From Neptunomonas japonica DSM 18939 (GTDB taxonomy: Bacteria; Pseudomonadota; Gammaproteobacteria; Pseudomonadales; Balneatricaceae): DNA of 64,000 bases. Below, in pieces: positions 46,121-54,549 of this stretch. The stretch is taken from NCBI RefSeq assembly GCF_000422765.1, contig NZ_KE383917.1, positions 32,861 through 96,860 of the forward strand, in the 5' to 3' direction. Under the pieces are notes generated by a model. That model was not told the origin of the DNA. It did no database searches and was given only the letters and a program-made list of their open reading frames with translations. Every line of letters starts with the position of its first letter. Position 1 is the stretch's first letter. A program made the position numbers and the translations under genes.

Positions 46121-47443
46121 CTAACGGGATAACCCGCCTATTTGTCTAGCCAAATAAGCGGCGTAGTTGTCAGTCATGCCACTGATAAAATCCAGTGCCC
46201 TAATATAGGCATGATACAACGACCAACTTGGATCCGGGGCATGAATCCCCATTAAACTCATTATTTTTTCACTTCGGTAGCTTAAGTTATCCGCACTTCC
46301 TTTCTGGTACTGCTCATAAACAGCATAGCAAAAAGCATCTAATAGAATCCCTAAGCAACTATAGGCACCTACTTCAAGTTCAGTTTTTCTTGTATCAGGA
46401 AACACTTTATTTTTTGCGAGAGCTTTAGCAGCACTTAGCCCTTCTTTTACACCCACATCACCATCAAGTAATAGTTCTCCTTGATACTGACCTGCCATAA
46501 TTTGTGCATAATTATTCTTAAAAGCATCAACCGCAGAATTAACCATATTTTCCATGGCCTTACCACGTAACGCTGAGACCTTACGCCGTGCAGATGCTTG
46601 GCTATAAAATATTCCATCTTCAAACTCTAGATCACCACACAACTGCAATAAGATAGGTTTAATCACATCAAAAGTAAGAATATTAAGTTCAATCGCATCT
46701 TCTAGATCTAGTATTGCATAACAAATATCATCAGCAGCTTCCATTAAATAAGCAAGTGGGTGGCGGCACCAACGATTTTTTCCTAAAGGCACTAGGCCTA
46801 GCTCATTGCCTAGTTTATTGAGTGTTTCACTTTCAGTTAGGTAGCAGCTGAATTTTCCTTTTCCTATTGCATGCTCCGCTGTCCAAGGATACTTAAGTAA
46901 GGTACCTAACGTAGGGTATGTTAAACGCAACCCGCCATCATAAAGATGATTCTCAATACAGGTCACCACTCTAAACCCTTGAGCATTTCCCTCAAAAGTT
47001 TCAAGATCAAGGCATTCTAACGATGATAAGGGTTGTAAGAACTCAGCACCTTTTGACTGCTTGAACCAATCCCTGATGGCATACTCACCAGCATGACCAA
47101 AAGGTGGGTTACCAATATCATGAGCCAGACAGGCAGACTGAACAATCATCCCAATATCATGAGAGCTAACCCATTCGGGCAGGTCAGGTGTCAGTAATTC
47201 ACCGACTCTAATACCCAGTGTACGCCCGACACTTCCGACTTCAATCGAATGAGTTAAACGTGTATGGATGTGGTCGTTTAGTACTAGCGGGTGCACTTGG
47301 GTTTTACGCCCTAACCGTCTAAACGCACTGGAGAACACCACACGGTCGTGGTCTTTATGAAAGTGACTACGCCCTACCTCAGGAGAAGCTATCGACTCAT
47401 GACCATAACGCTTTACTGTTAGTAGTTTATCCCAGCGCATCAT
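46121..47443 (-). CDS. Deoxyguanosinetriphosphate triphosphohydrolase-like HD protein
   Basis: A 440-residue dNTP triphosphohydrolase of the HD superfamily, cleaving dNTPs to nucleoside and triphosphate. Visible metal-site motifs are RLTHSIEV (H65), CLAHDIGNPPFGH (H108, D109) and EAADDICYAILDLEDA. It is longer than many Dgt-like proteins but keeps the whole family pattern. It is the first gene of the dgt-yciH-protease run and is separated from the chemoreceptor by a terminator. Confidence 0.93.
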   Translation of the reverse strand: MMRWDKLLTVKRYGHESIASPEVGRSHFHKDHDRVVFSSAFRRLGRKTQVHPLVLNDHIHTRLTHSIEVGSVGRTLGIRVGELLTPDLPEWVSSHDIGMIVQSACLAHDIGNPPFGHAGEYAIRDWFKQSKGAEFLQPLSSLECLDLETFEGNAQGFRVVTCIENHLYDGGLRLTYPTLGTLLKYPWTAEHAIGKGKFSCYLTESETLNKLGNELGLVPLGKNRWCRHPLAYLMEAADDICYAILDLEDAIELNILTFDVIKPILLQLCGDLEFEDGIFYSQASARRKVSALRGKAMENMVNSAVDAFKNNYAQIMAGQYQGELLLDGDVGVKEGLSAAKALAKNKVFPDTRKTELEVGAYSCLGILLDAFCYAVYEQYQKGSADNLSYRSEKIMSLMGIHAPDPSWSLYHAYIRALDFISGMTDNYAAYLARQIGGLSR

Positions 47444-47487
47444 TTCATTATTCCCTGTCTGTAGCTATCAAAGGCTTATATTGACAT

Positions 47488-47520
47488 AAAAAAACCGATA
47501 GCGTGAAGTCACGCTATCGG
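47488..47520 (-). terminator. Terminator of the chemoreceptor gene
   Basis: On the minus strand a perfect 11-12 bp stem CCGATAGCGTGA / TCACGCTATCGG is followed by seven T residues, 22 bp after the stop at 47543. Confidence 0.95.
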
Positions 47521-47542
47521 CATCGTCTCTCTTAAATAAAAT

Positions 47543-49234
47543 TTATACTTTAAACTGGTTTACAATTCTCATTAAGCGCTGCTCCAATGCAGACATCTCT
47601 TTGGTTGTTGCTGATAGGGCATCGGCATTACTAGCTGAGTGTTCTGCAATATCTGCAACTTGCTGGACATTTTGGCTAATTTCATCTGCAACTGCCGTTT
47701 GCTCCTCAGCAGCACTGGCAATCTGAGTATTCATCTGAGTGATAGTGCTGACCGAACCCGTTATAACCGTTAACGACCCGCTGGCTTGCGCTGCTCTTTC
47801 TACCGTTGCAATACTCTGGGCTTTACTGGTATCCATCACGCCAACAGCTTCTCTTGCTCCTGTTTGCAAACGCTCAATCATACTTTGAATTTCTTGTGTG
47901 CTCTGCTGAGTTCGGTTTGCTAACGTTCGAACTTCATCAGCAACAACAGAGAAACCACGCCCATATTCACCAGCACGAGCAGCTTCAATGGCGGCATTTA
48001 ACGCAAGTAGATTAGTTTGCCCTGCTATCTCTTTAATAACATTCACAACAGTACCGATTTTGTCGGCATCAACATCTAGCTGGCCAATAACATCCGATGC
48101 TTTATTCACATCATCTGATAAAGCCTGAATAGCAACGATGGTGTCCTCAACTATTGTTTGCCCACTCTGAGTTTCATTGTCCGCTTCTTGCGCAGCGGAA
48201 GCGGCACCAACAGCATTTCCAGCCACTTCTTGTGCAGCAGCGGCCATCTGATGTACTGCAGCCGCAGCTTGTGCCGTTTCATGTCTCTGCTTTTGAACAT
48301 CAGTATGTGTTTTAGTAACTACATTATTCATTTGCACTGTCGATTTTGAAAGGTCCGCTATCCCGCCTTTTAAATCAACCACCAAGCCTTGAATTTTATC
48401 TGCAAAATCATTGAAGCCCTGCGAAACCTGCCCTACTTCATCATTAGACAGAACTTTCAAACGACGAGTTAAATCTCCCTCGCCTTGGCTAATATCAGTC
48501 AGTGCTTCAGCAGTATCACGTAACGGCTGAGTGACCTTACCCGCAATATACAAAGCAATAAACACAAAGAAAATGAGTAACACGATACCTGTTCCGGCAA
48601 TAAACACTTGGGTTTTTGCCATATTAGAATCAATACTTTGCTGAGCCTCTGCTACAGCATCATCAATATCATCTATATAAAAACCCGTTCCTAGCATCCA
48701 ACCAAATTTCGAGATGCCTAATGCATAACTAAGTTTTTCAACATCCATGTTTTTCGAAGGCTTGCTCCAAAAGTAAGTAACATAGCCACCACCTTGCTTA
48801 GCCTTATCAATTAACTCTCTAATAATATAGACACCATTGGGGTCTGTAAGCCCCATGAGATTTTTTCCCTCCAATGAAGGCTTAGGCCTCATAGCGATGG
48901 CTGTACCTGAGTAGTCATACACAAATACATAGCCATCATTTTTCTTCCCATAAGTGATTGATCTAAGTATTTCTGCTGCTTTTTTCTTGGCCTCAACATC
49001 GTTTGGGCCAGAAGCTTTATCAGTAATGGGCTTAACCGCTGTGTATGCCATATCCATATAAGCTTTGGCCGTTTCTTGCTTTGCTTGCATCATGGTTGAG
49101 CGAATCGCAGCGACTTCATGCACACCCATCTCTTCTAGTTTTACTTTTACCACTAGCATGACGACGAGAATGGCCACAACCAGTGGGATAATCGTTAGCA
49201 ATAGCATTTTATGTTTGAGCTTTAATGCACTCAT
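47543..49234 (-). CDS. Methyl-accepting chemotaxis protein with single Cache (sCache_2) sensor
   Basis: A 563-residue transmembrane chemoreceptor: helix about 8-28, periplasmic sCache_2 domain (about 40-185, with [20 protein letters not shown] and [14 protein letters not shown]), second helix about 195-215, HAMP ([20 protein letters not shown]) and the signalling tip [20 protein letters not shown]. There is no C-terminal CheR-binding pentapeptide. Ligand is unknown; small organic acids are common for this sensor class. ATG at 49234 has GAGG 9 nt upstream; the TTG at 49249 is less likely. It is monocistronic. Confidence 0.93.
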   Translation of the reverse strand: MSALKLKHKMLLLTIIPLVVAILVVMLVVKVKLEEMGVHEVAAIRSTMMQAKQETAKAYMDMAYTAVKPITDKASGPNDVEAKKKAAEILRSITYGKKNDGYVFVYDYSGTAIAMRPKPSLEGKNLMGLTDPNGVYIIRELIDKAKQGGGYVTYFWSKPSKNMDVEKLSYALGISKFGWMLGTGFYIDDIDDAVAEAQQSIDSNMAKTQVFIAGTGIVLLIFFVFIALYIAGKVTQPLRDTAEALTDISQGEGDLTRRLKVLSNDEVGQVSQGFNDFADKIQGLVVDLKGGIADLSKSTVQMNNVVTKTHTDVQKQRHETAQAAAAVHQMAAAAQEVAGNAVGAASAAQEADNETQSGQTIVEDTIVAIQALSDDVNKASDVIGQLDVDADKIGTVVNVIKEIAGQTNLLALNAAIEAARAGEYGRGFSVVADEVRTLANRTQQSTQEIQSMIERLQTGAREAVGVMDTSKAQSIATVERAAQASGSLTVITGSVSTITQMNTQIASAAEEQTAVADEISQNVQQVADIAEHSASNADALSATTKEMSALEQRLMRIVNQFKV

Positions 49235-49535
49235 AGTAGTAAGCCTCAACTCGCATTGTTATTTTAATTAAGATTGTAATAATCACACAAAGACATAAAT
49301 GCTCTAATAACCAAGATGTAGGAGCAGGCTATCTAAAAACACCCCTATACCAGACCTTTGTTTAATACGTAAGTCGTGCTTTCACAATTCTTATCAATAG
49401 TTTAGTCAACAATACATAAAACACATAAAACAGATTAGACTTTATAGTGACTAAGATCATATCCTTACTATTCGGCACCACTTATTTATTTTAGACTGGC
49501 TTTTTTATTCATATCTAAAAGGACAGATTGACGCC
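49235..49535. other. Divergent intergenic region between chemoreceptor and ppiA (no gene)
   Basis: The 301 bp are AT-rich and contain the two divergent promoters. No clear -35/-10 pair, sigma-28 motif or RNA gene was recognised. Confidence 0.5.
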
Positions 49536-50108
49536 ATGCTTACTCAGCTCAATAAGTTACTCTTAATTACTTTTATCTTTCTATTCAGCCATTTTGCCTA
49601 CGCTCAAGACACAACGACCAACCCTAGGGTTGCACTTGAAACAACAGCTGGCAGCATTATGATAGAGCTATTCTCAAACGAAGCGCCTGTGACGGTAGAA
49701 AACTTCTTGCGCTATATTGATGAAGGCCTATATGTCGATACGCAGTTTCATAGAGTGATCAGCGGATTTATGATTCAAGGAGGAGGGTTCACTAAGGACC
49801 TGAAAAAAAAGCAAAACCATGAGCCAATAAAGAATGAATCATCAAACGGGTTAAGTAATAAACGCGGTACCATTGCCATGGCTAGAACTCAAGATCCTGA
49901 CAGTGCAACCAACCAATTTTTTATCAATTTAGTCGATAACCTCAATCTTAATCAGGTTGGAAATCGTGCAGGATATACAGTTTTCGGTGAAGTAAGCCAG
50001 GGTATAGAAGTGATAGACAAGATAGGAAAAGTTAAAACAACCACACGCTCACGTTACCGCAACGTACCTGTTGACCCTATATTGATTTTAAGCGCTAAGC
50101 GCCTTTAG
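49536..50108 (+). CDS. ppiA: Periplasmic peptidyl-prolyl cis-trans isomerase (cyclophilin)
   Basis: A 190-residue cyclophilin with a signal peptide (LLLITFIFLFSHFAYAQ), so it acts in the periplasm. Active-site residues appear in FHRVISGFMIQGGGFTKDL, MARTQDPDSATNQFFINL and GYTVFGEVSQGIEVIDKI. Length fits PpiA. It is monocistronic and convergent with the thioesterase gene; a long inverted repeat lies between them. Confidence 0.95.
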   Translation: MLTQLNKLLLITFIFLFSHFAYAQDTTTNPRVALETTAGSIMIELFSNEAPVTVENFLRYIDEGLYVDTQFHRVISGFMIQGGGFTKDLKKKQNHEPIKNESSNGLSNKRGTIAMARTQDPDSATNQFFINLVDNLNLNQVGNRAGYTVFGEVSQGIEVIDKIGKVKTTTRSRYRNVPVDPILILSAKRL

Positions 50109-50141
50109 CTCTTCCCTGTTACATATAAGTATTGATGTACG

Positions 50142-50179
50142 TATTGATCACCTTTGTCAAAAAAACTAGGTGATCAATA
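50142..50179. terminator. 12-bp inverted repeat between convergent ppiA and thioesterase genes
   Basis: TATTGATCACCT pairs with AGGTGATCAATA around a 14-nt loop that itself contains the A/T run. The stem is AU-rich and not followed by T residues in either direction, so it is an unconventional terminator candidate for both genes. Confidence 0.45.
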
Positions 50180-50187
50180 GCCACCTG

Positions 50188-50643
50188 TTAGTTACGAATA
50201 ACGGCGACATAATTGCCTTTCATGCTTAACGCAGTAACCCCATCCTGAACAATAAACACCTCAAGCGCTAGACGGGCTCGCCCTTTTTCCTTTAAACGCG
50301 ATAGGAAGCTATCAAGCTCAAGTACAGATGGAGTATCTACTTGTGCATGAAAATCACCTGTAACCGGGGCAAGGTAGCGCATTTCACAATCGCGAATCAT
50401 GACATCACAATCCAACGTTTGCTCTTTCAACAATAATGTTGTTAGGCACCACCCAGAAATTGTTGCTAATGTGGCTAACGATCCTCCAAAGCCTGTTCCT
50501 TTATCGTTAACATTTGGCGCTAACTCTGCCGGCAAAATTAGCTGCTTGCCTTCATACGTCAGCTGGCCTAACCCCATATGGTTTAACAAGGGTATTTGCG
50601 TTTTAAGCCATTCAAGAAATCCTTCCGAATGTTGAATAGGCAT
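50188..50643 (-). CDS. YiiD-C-like hot-dog thioesterase family protein
   Basis: A 151-residue protein with the hot-dog thioesterase fold: LAPNVNDKGTGFGGSLATLA forms the core helix region and CEMRYLAPVTGDF the following strands. It resembles the C-terminal thioesterase part of YiiD. Substrate is unknown. Its ATG overlaps the nitroreductase gene by one base, placing it last in the ABC-queF operon. Confidence 0.85.
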   Translation of the reverse strand: MPIQHSEGFLEWLKTQIPLLNHMGLGQLTYEGKQLILPAELAPNVNDKGTGFGGSLATLATISGWCLTTLLLKEQTLDCDVMIRDCEMRYLAPVTGDFHAQVDTPSVLELDSFLSRLKEKGRARLALEVFIVQDGVTALSMKGNYVAVIRN

Positions 50644-51206
50644 TAGCTATTTCCATTCCAAGTAGAGAAGACATGCCCTACATTATCTTGGCTAACTTCA
50701 CGCATTCTTTTTGCTGTCCCTAGGTAAAGAAAACCTATGACTTGCTCATGAGCCTGCAACCCCAACCCCGCCTTTACAACAGGATCAAAAGCCATTTCAC
50801 CGGTTCTCCACATAGCGCCCAAGCCCTGAGCATAAGCGGCTAATATCAAACTATGAGCAGCGCATCCAGCTGTTATCACCTGCTCAACTTCGGGAACTTT
50901 AAGGTGCTGCTGTATATTAGCTATCGCCACTACAATCATTGGAGCACGCATTGGCTTTTTTTGAAGCTTAGCCGCTTTGTCCTCTGCAAGATCATTTCCT
51001 TTAGTGCGTATAGCTTTAACAAAAAGCTCACCCAAATTGTTTCTAGCATCACCTTCAATTATCAAAAACCGCCATGGTTGAAGCCCAGCATGGTCCGGTG
51101 CTCTTAGTGCTGCATTAAACATCACATTTAACTGCTCCTTAGAAGGAGCAGGTTCAAACAATACCGGCGCAGATACTCGGTTATGCAACAGTTCAATAGC
51201 GTCCAT
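50643..51206 (-). CDS. Nitroreductase family protein (YdjA-like)
   Basis: A 187-residue FMN-dependent nitroreductase of the small YdjA type: ELLHNRVSAPVLFEPAPSKEQL, APDHAGLQPWRFLIIEG for FMN binding and GLGAMWRTGEMAFDP. Members are active as dimers in the cytoplasm on quinones and nitro compounds; the natural substrate is unknown. It starts 9 bp after queF. Confidence 0.92.
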   Translation of the reverse strand: MDAIELLHNRVSAPVLFEPAPSKEQLNVMFNAALRAPDHAGLQPWRFLIIEGDARNNLGELFVKAIRTKGNDLAEDKAAKLQKKPMRAPMIVVAIANIQQHLKVPEVEQVITAGCAAHSLILAAYAQGLGAMWRTGEMAFDPVVKAGLGLQAHEQVIGFLYLGTAKRMREVSQDNVGHVFSTWNGNS

Positions 51207-51215
51207 ATTCGTTCC

Positions 51216-52040
51216 TTATTGACGACTTAATCTAAGGTTGAGAGGTTTAACAGGCTCACTACTACGCACAGGATTAATGTCTAACCCACCACGACGCACA
51301 TACCTAGCGTAAACCGTTAACGACTCAGGCTGACAACGCTGCCAAATATCCATAAAGATATTTTCAACGCATTGCTCATGAAAATCACCGTGCTCACGAT
51401 AAGAAATAAAGTACTTCAGTAGTCCTTCCCGATCAATTTCTAAACCCGTATATTGCACTTGAATAGATGCCCAGTCCGGTTGCCCTGTTACAGGACAATT
51501 TGACTTAAGCAGATGACTATACAACGCTTGTGTTACCTTGTTTTTACCAACACTCAACAAATGTGGCGCCGGCTGGTAATCATCAACCGTAATATCCAAC
51601 TCATCCAGACACTCCCCTTCAAAGCAGCTTAAGCCTGGCATTTGATCGGGATGATACAGCTCTACCCTTACAGCACCACCAGTCGATGCTGATAAATCCT
51701 TTTGCATCTGGTTTATAACACTGTCATCACTATCAAATCGGCTCAAATTGAAGGAGTTCAAATACAATTTGAATGATTTTGACTCAACAATACTTTGAGA
51801 GTCCGCCGGGATAAAAAAGCTCGCTACCCTAACAACGGGCTTCCCTTTGGGGTTCAGCCAAGAAACTTCATAACCATTCCATATATCCTCACCCACAAAT
51901 GGCAACGAAGCTCTCTCAATTCCTCGATTTTTCCAGTTCAAATCGCGTTGAATGGGAAACAAAAGGTCTGGTGTATATTCGTTAATATAAACAGTACCAT
52001 TGCCTAACGGCGACTGATCAAGAATATCTTGCTCACTCAT
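51216..52040 (-). CDS. queF: NADPH-dependent 7-cyano-7-deazaguanine reductase
   Basis: QueF reduces preQ0 to preQ1 in queuosine synthesis. The 274-residue protein is the long, two-lobed type II form. The QueF signature ESKSFKLYLNSFN (about residues 86-98) and the catalytic cysteine in KSNCPVTGQPDW (about residue 182) with the following aspartate are present. The first codon overlaps the stop of the ABC permease gene by one base. No other queuosine genes are in the window. Confidence 0.96.
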   Translation of the reverse strand: MSEQDILDQSPLGNGTVYINEYTPDLLFPIQRDLNWKNRGIERASLPFVGEDIWNGYEVSWLNPKGKPVVRVASFFIPADSQSIVESKSFKLYLNSFNLSRFDSDDSVINQMQKDLSASTGGAVRVELYHPDQMPGLSCFEGECLDELDITVDDYQPAPHLLSVGKNKVTQALYSHLLKSNCPVTGQPDWASIQVQYTGLEIDREGLLKYFISYREHGDFHEQCVENIFMDIWQRCQPESLTVYARYVRRGGLDINPVRSSEPVKPLNLRLSRQ

Positions 52041-52813
52041 TATTGACGAATCCCCTTACCCATATTCAATAGCTTTAACGCCACCAAAAATAACGCCACA
52101 TTAAATAGAACTATGACCGCAAACGCGAAACCAACATTAATATCACTGACGCCTAGGATTCCGTAACGAAACGTATTAACCATATATAAAATAGGGTTTA
52201 ATTGAGAAACGCCCTGCCAAAATTCAGGCAGTAACTGTATCGAATAAAACACCCCTCCTAGATAAGTTAGCGGCGTTAATATGAAAGTAGGAATAATTGA
52301 AATATCATCAAATGAGTTAGCAAAAACCGCATTGATAAAGCCACCCAATGAAAACAAAATAGATGTCATTAGCACCGTCGCTATAGTCACACCAAAACTA
52401 TGAATCTGTAACTTGGTGAAGAATAGAGACAGTAACGTAACAATAAAGCCAACGGCAAGACCTCGTGCAACGCCACCGAGTACATAACCCGATAAAATCA
52501 CCCAATTAGGGGTAGGTGACACCAATAGCTCTTCAATGTTTCTCTGAAACTTAGTACTGAAAAATGAAGAAACCACATTCCCGTATGAATTGGTAATTAC
52601 CGACATCATAATTAATCCGGGAACGATAAACTCCATATAATTGAAGCCTCCCATTTCACCTATCCGACTACCAATCAAGTTCCCAAAGATAATAAAATAC
52701 AAGGTCATTGTGATCGCTGGCGGAAGCAAGGTCTGCGCCCAAATACGTGTGAAACGTCTGATCTCTTTTCTAACAATAGTGCTAAAAGCAATCCATAACT
52801 CTTGATGACTCAT
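52040..52813 (-). CDS. ABC-2 type exporter permease (YadH-like)
   Basis: A 257-residue inner-membrane permease with six hydrophobic helices and the ABC-2 signature (LSGYVLGGVARGLAVGFIV, LTPLTYLGGVFYSIQLLP). It pairs with the ATPase encoded immediately upstream, with a 4-nt overlap. YadGH-like exporters have no established substrate. Confidence 0.92.
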   Translation of the reverse strand: MSHQELWIAFSTIVRKEIRRFTRIWAQTLLPPAITMTLYFIIFGNLIGSRIGEMGGFNYMEFIVPGLIMMSVITNSYGNVVSSFFSTKFQRNIEELLVSPTPNWVILSGYVLGGVARGLAVGFIVTLLSLFFTKLQIHSFGVTIATVLMTSILFSLGGFINAVFANSFDDISIIPTFILTPLTYLGGVFYSIQLLPEFWQGVSQLNPILYMVNTFRYGILGVSDINVGFAFAVIVLFNVALFLVALKLLNMGKGIRQ

Positions 52814-53742
52814 GCGTCTTTCTTCTCTAGATTTTTTTCAACCATGGAAACAAATAACTCTTCCAGACGATTCGATTTATTACGCATACTCGTCACCTCT
52901 ATATTTTGGTTTTTTAGCTGCGCAAATAAGCCGTTCAAACCTTGCCCTTTATTGACTTGCACAACCAATGTATGAGGGTCCTCAAGGCGGACTGAATAGC
53001 CGTCAATAACAACACTTTCTGCTTGATCAGGCTGTACATCCAAAATAAAAGTTTCTGTACTTAGCTGCTGAAGAAGCGATTTGATAGACGTATTATGAAT
53101 AATTGACCCATGATCAATAATCGCTATATTCCGGCATAAGCTTTCAGCCTCTTCCAGATAATGCGTTGTCAAAATAATGGTCGTTCCAGCCTCGTTTATT
53201 TCCTGCAAGAATGCCCACATGGAACGGCGCAACTCAATATCAACGCCTGCGGTAGGCTCATCCAAGATTAGCAGTTTGGGCTCATGTACAAGCGCACGAG
53301 CAATCATCAAACGTCTCTTCATACCACCAGAAAGCATCTGAGCACGGCTGTCGCGCTTATCCCATAAGCCAAGTTTCTTTAGATAAAATTCAGCACGTTG
53401 TTTTGCAAGCTCAACCGGAATACCATAGTACCCAGCTTGAGTACGCACAATATCACCCACTTTTTCAAACATGTTAAAATTAAATTCTTGTGGCACCACA
53501 CCTAAACTACGCTTAGCTGCAGCCTTATCTTTCTCAAGATCAAACCCAAAAATTTCAACCTGCCCACTGGTTTTATTGACTAAAGACGAAACGATACCCA
53601 GCGTTGTCGACTTGCCTGCGCCATTAGGCCCAAGCAATGCAAAAAAATCACCTTGTTGAACATCAAATGAAATTCCTTTAAGAGCTTCAAAGCCATTACC
53701 ATAGACTTTACGCAAATCTTTAATTGATAGCGCTATTGTCAT
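52810..53742 (-). CDS. ABC exporter ATPase (YadG-like)
   Basis: A 310-residue ATPase: Walker A GPNGAGKST (about 38-46), signature LSGGMKRRLMIARAL, Walker B LLILDEPTAGVD, H-loop TTHYLEEA. A C-terminal extension of about 90 residues follows the nucleotide-binding domain, as in YadG. It leads the operon ATPase-permease-queF-nitroreductase-thioesterase. No terminator separates these genes. Confidence 0.94.
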   Translation of the reverse strand: MTIALSIKDLRKVYGNGFEALKGISFDVQQGDFFALLGPNGAGKSTTLGIVSSLVNKTSGQVEIFGFDLEKDKAAAKRSLGVVPQEFNFNMFEKVGDIVRTQAGYYGIPVELAKQRAEFYLKKLGLWDKRDSRAQMLSGGMKRRLMIARALVHEPKLLILDEPTAGVDIELRRSMWAFLQEINEAGTTIILTTHYLEEAESLCRNIAIIDHGSIIHNTSIKSLLQQLSTETFILDVQPDQAESVVIDGYSVRLEDPHTLVVQVNKGQGLNGLFAQLKNQNIEVTSMRNKSNRLEELFVSMVEKNLEKKDA

Positions 53743-54025
53743 TTTTCATTATCCTAGTTATTAAATCAGCACGGGAGGGTAAATAAGATACTTTCAGCAT
53801 ATTTGATATTATATCAGGTAAAAACAGCAGTTTGAAAAACGCAACAGAGTTATCCCAAGTGTAAAATAGTTATCTCTCTCACCTCTACCTCCCCACTAAA
53901 ACAAACACCTAATTATATATTGCAACTCCTACCCTAGCCTAACTATACAAGGTAGCGAAATACTACCTCTAGCTGATTAACCTCTCTCTCGCTACAATGT
54001 CTCCCTGAATTTACCGGAGACACAA

Positions 54026-54421
54026 ATGACACCGTATCAATTTCATCATCTTAACTTCCTGAAAATTGCTTATAACAACTTCATTAAGCAAGAGCCATTC
54101 ACGCTCGAAAACATCTCTAAAGAAGATGAGCAGTTCATACTGGATTTTCAGCAACTCGTTAAAGACTTTGAAGAGGGTTCTGAAGAGGTATACACCAACG
54201 GTGAAGCGGCTCTTGAGCGGGCCTTCAGAATGTACCCTGAAATAGCACACTTGATCGCTCGTGATTTACTGTGGTACTTCGGTGGAAGCTGTCTTCACAA
54301 CATGCCGGATCATGAGATTGAGAGCTTCCAACGTCTTGATGAACTTCGTTTTGAAGCACAAGAGAAAGGTGAAGAGTTCGACTATCTCAATAAGAGAGCA
54401 AGTGTGTTCGGCCAGAACTAA
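54026..54421 (+). CDS. Small conserved protein, PA2817-like
   Basis: A 131-residue acidic, helical cytoplasmic protein with DLLWYFGGSCLHNMPDHEIESF and a terminal EEFDYLNKRASVFGQN. It seems to belong to the PA2817 family of Pseudomonas relatives, whose role is unknown. The family call is from memory and moderate. It is a single rightward gene with a GGAG before the start and a terminator after it. The 283 bp upstream hold only a short GGTAG/CTACC inverted repeat at 53951-53967 and no gene. Confidence 0.75.
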   Translation: MTPYQFHHLNFLKIAYNNFIKQEPFTLENISKEDEQFILDFQQLVKDFEEGSEEVYTNGEAALERAFRMYPEIAHLIARDLLWYFGGSCLHNMPDHEIESFQRLDELRFEAQEKGEEFDYLNKRASVFGQN

Positions 54422-54458
54422 TAACGTTTTGGCAAAGACCTGTCCAGATTTCAAGCAA

Positions 54459-54485
54459 AAAATGGGAGTCGCTTTACTCCCTTTC
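54459..54485 (+). terminator. Terminator after the PA2817-like gene
   Basis: GGGAGT / ACTCCC stem with a 6-nt loop, A run before and TTTCT after, 42 bp from the stop. Confidence 0.75.
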
Positions 54486-54549
54486 TCAGCCGTTTTTTAT
54501 ACTACAACTTCAAACGAAGTGCTTCTGCCCTCTGTATTATCAGTACACA

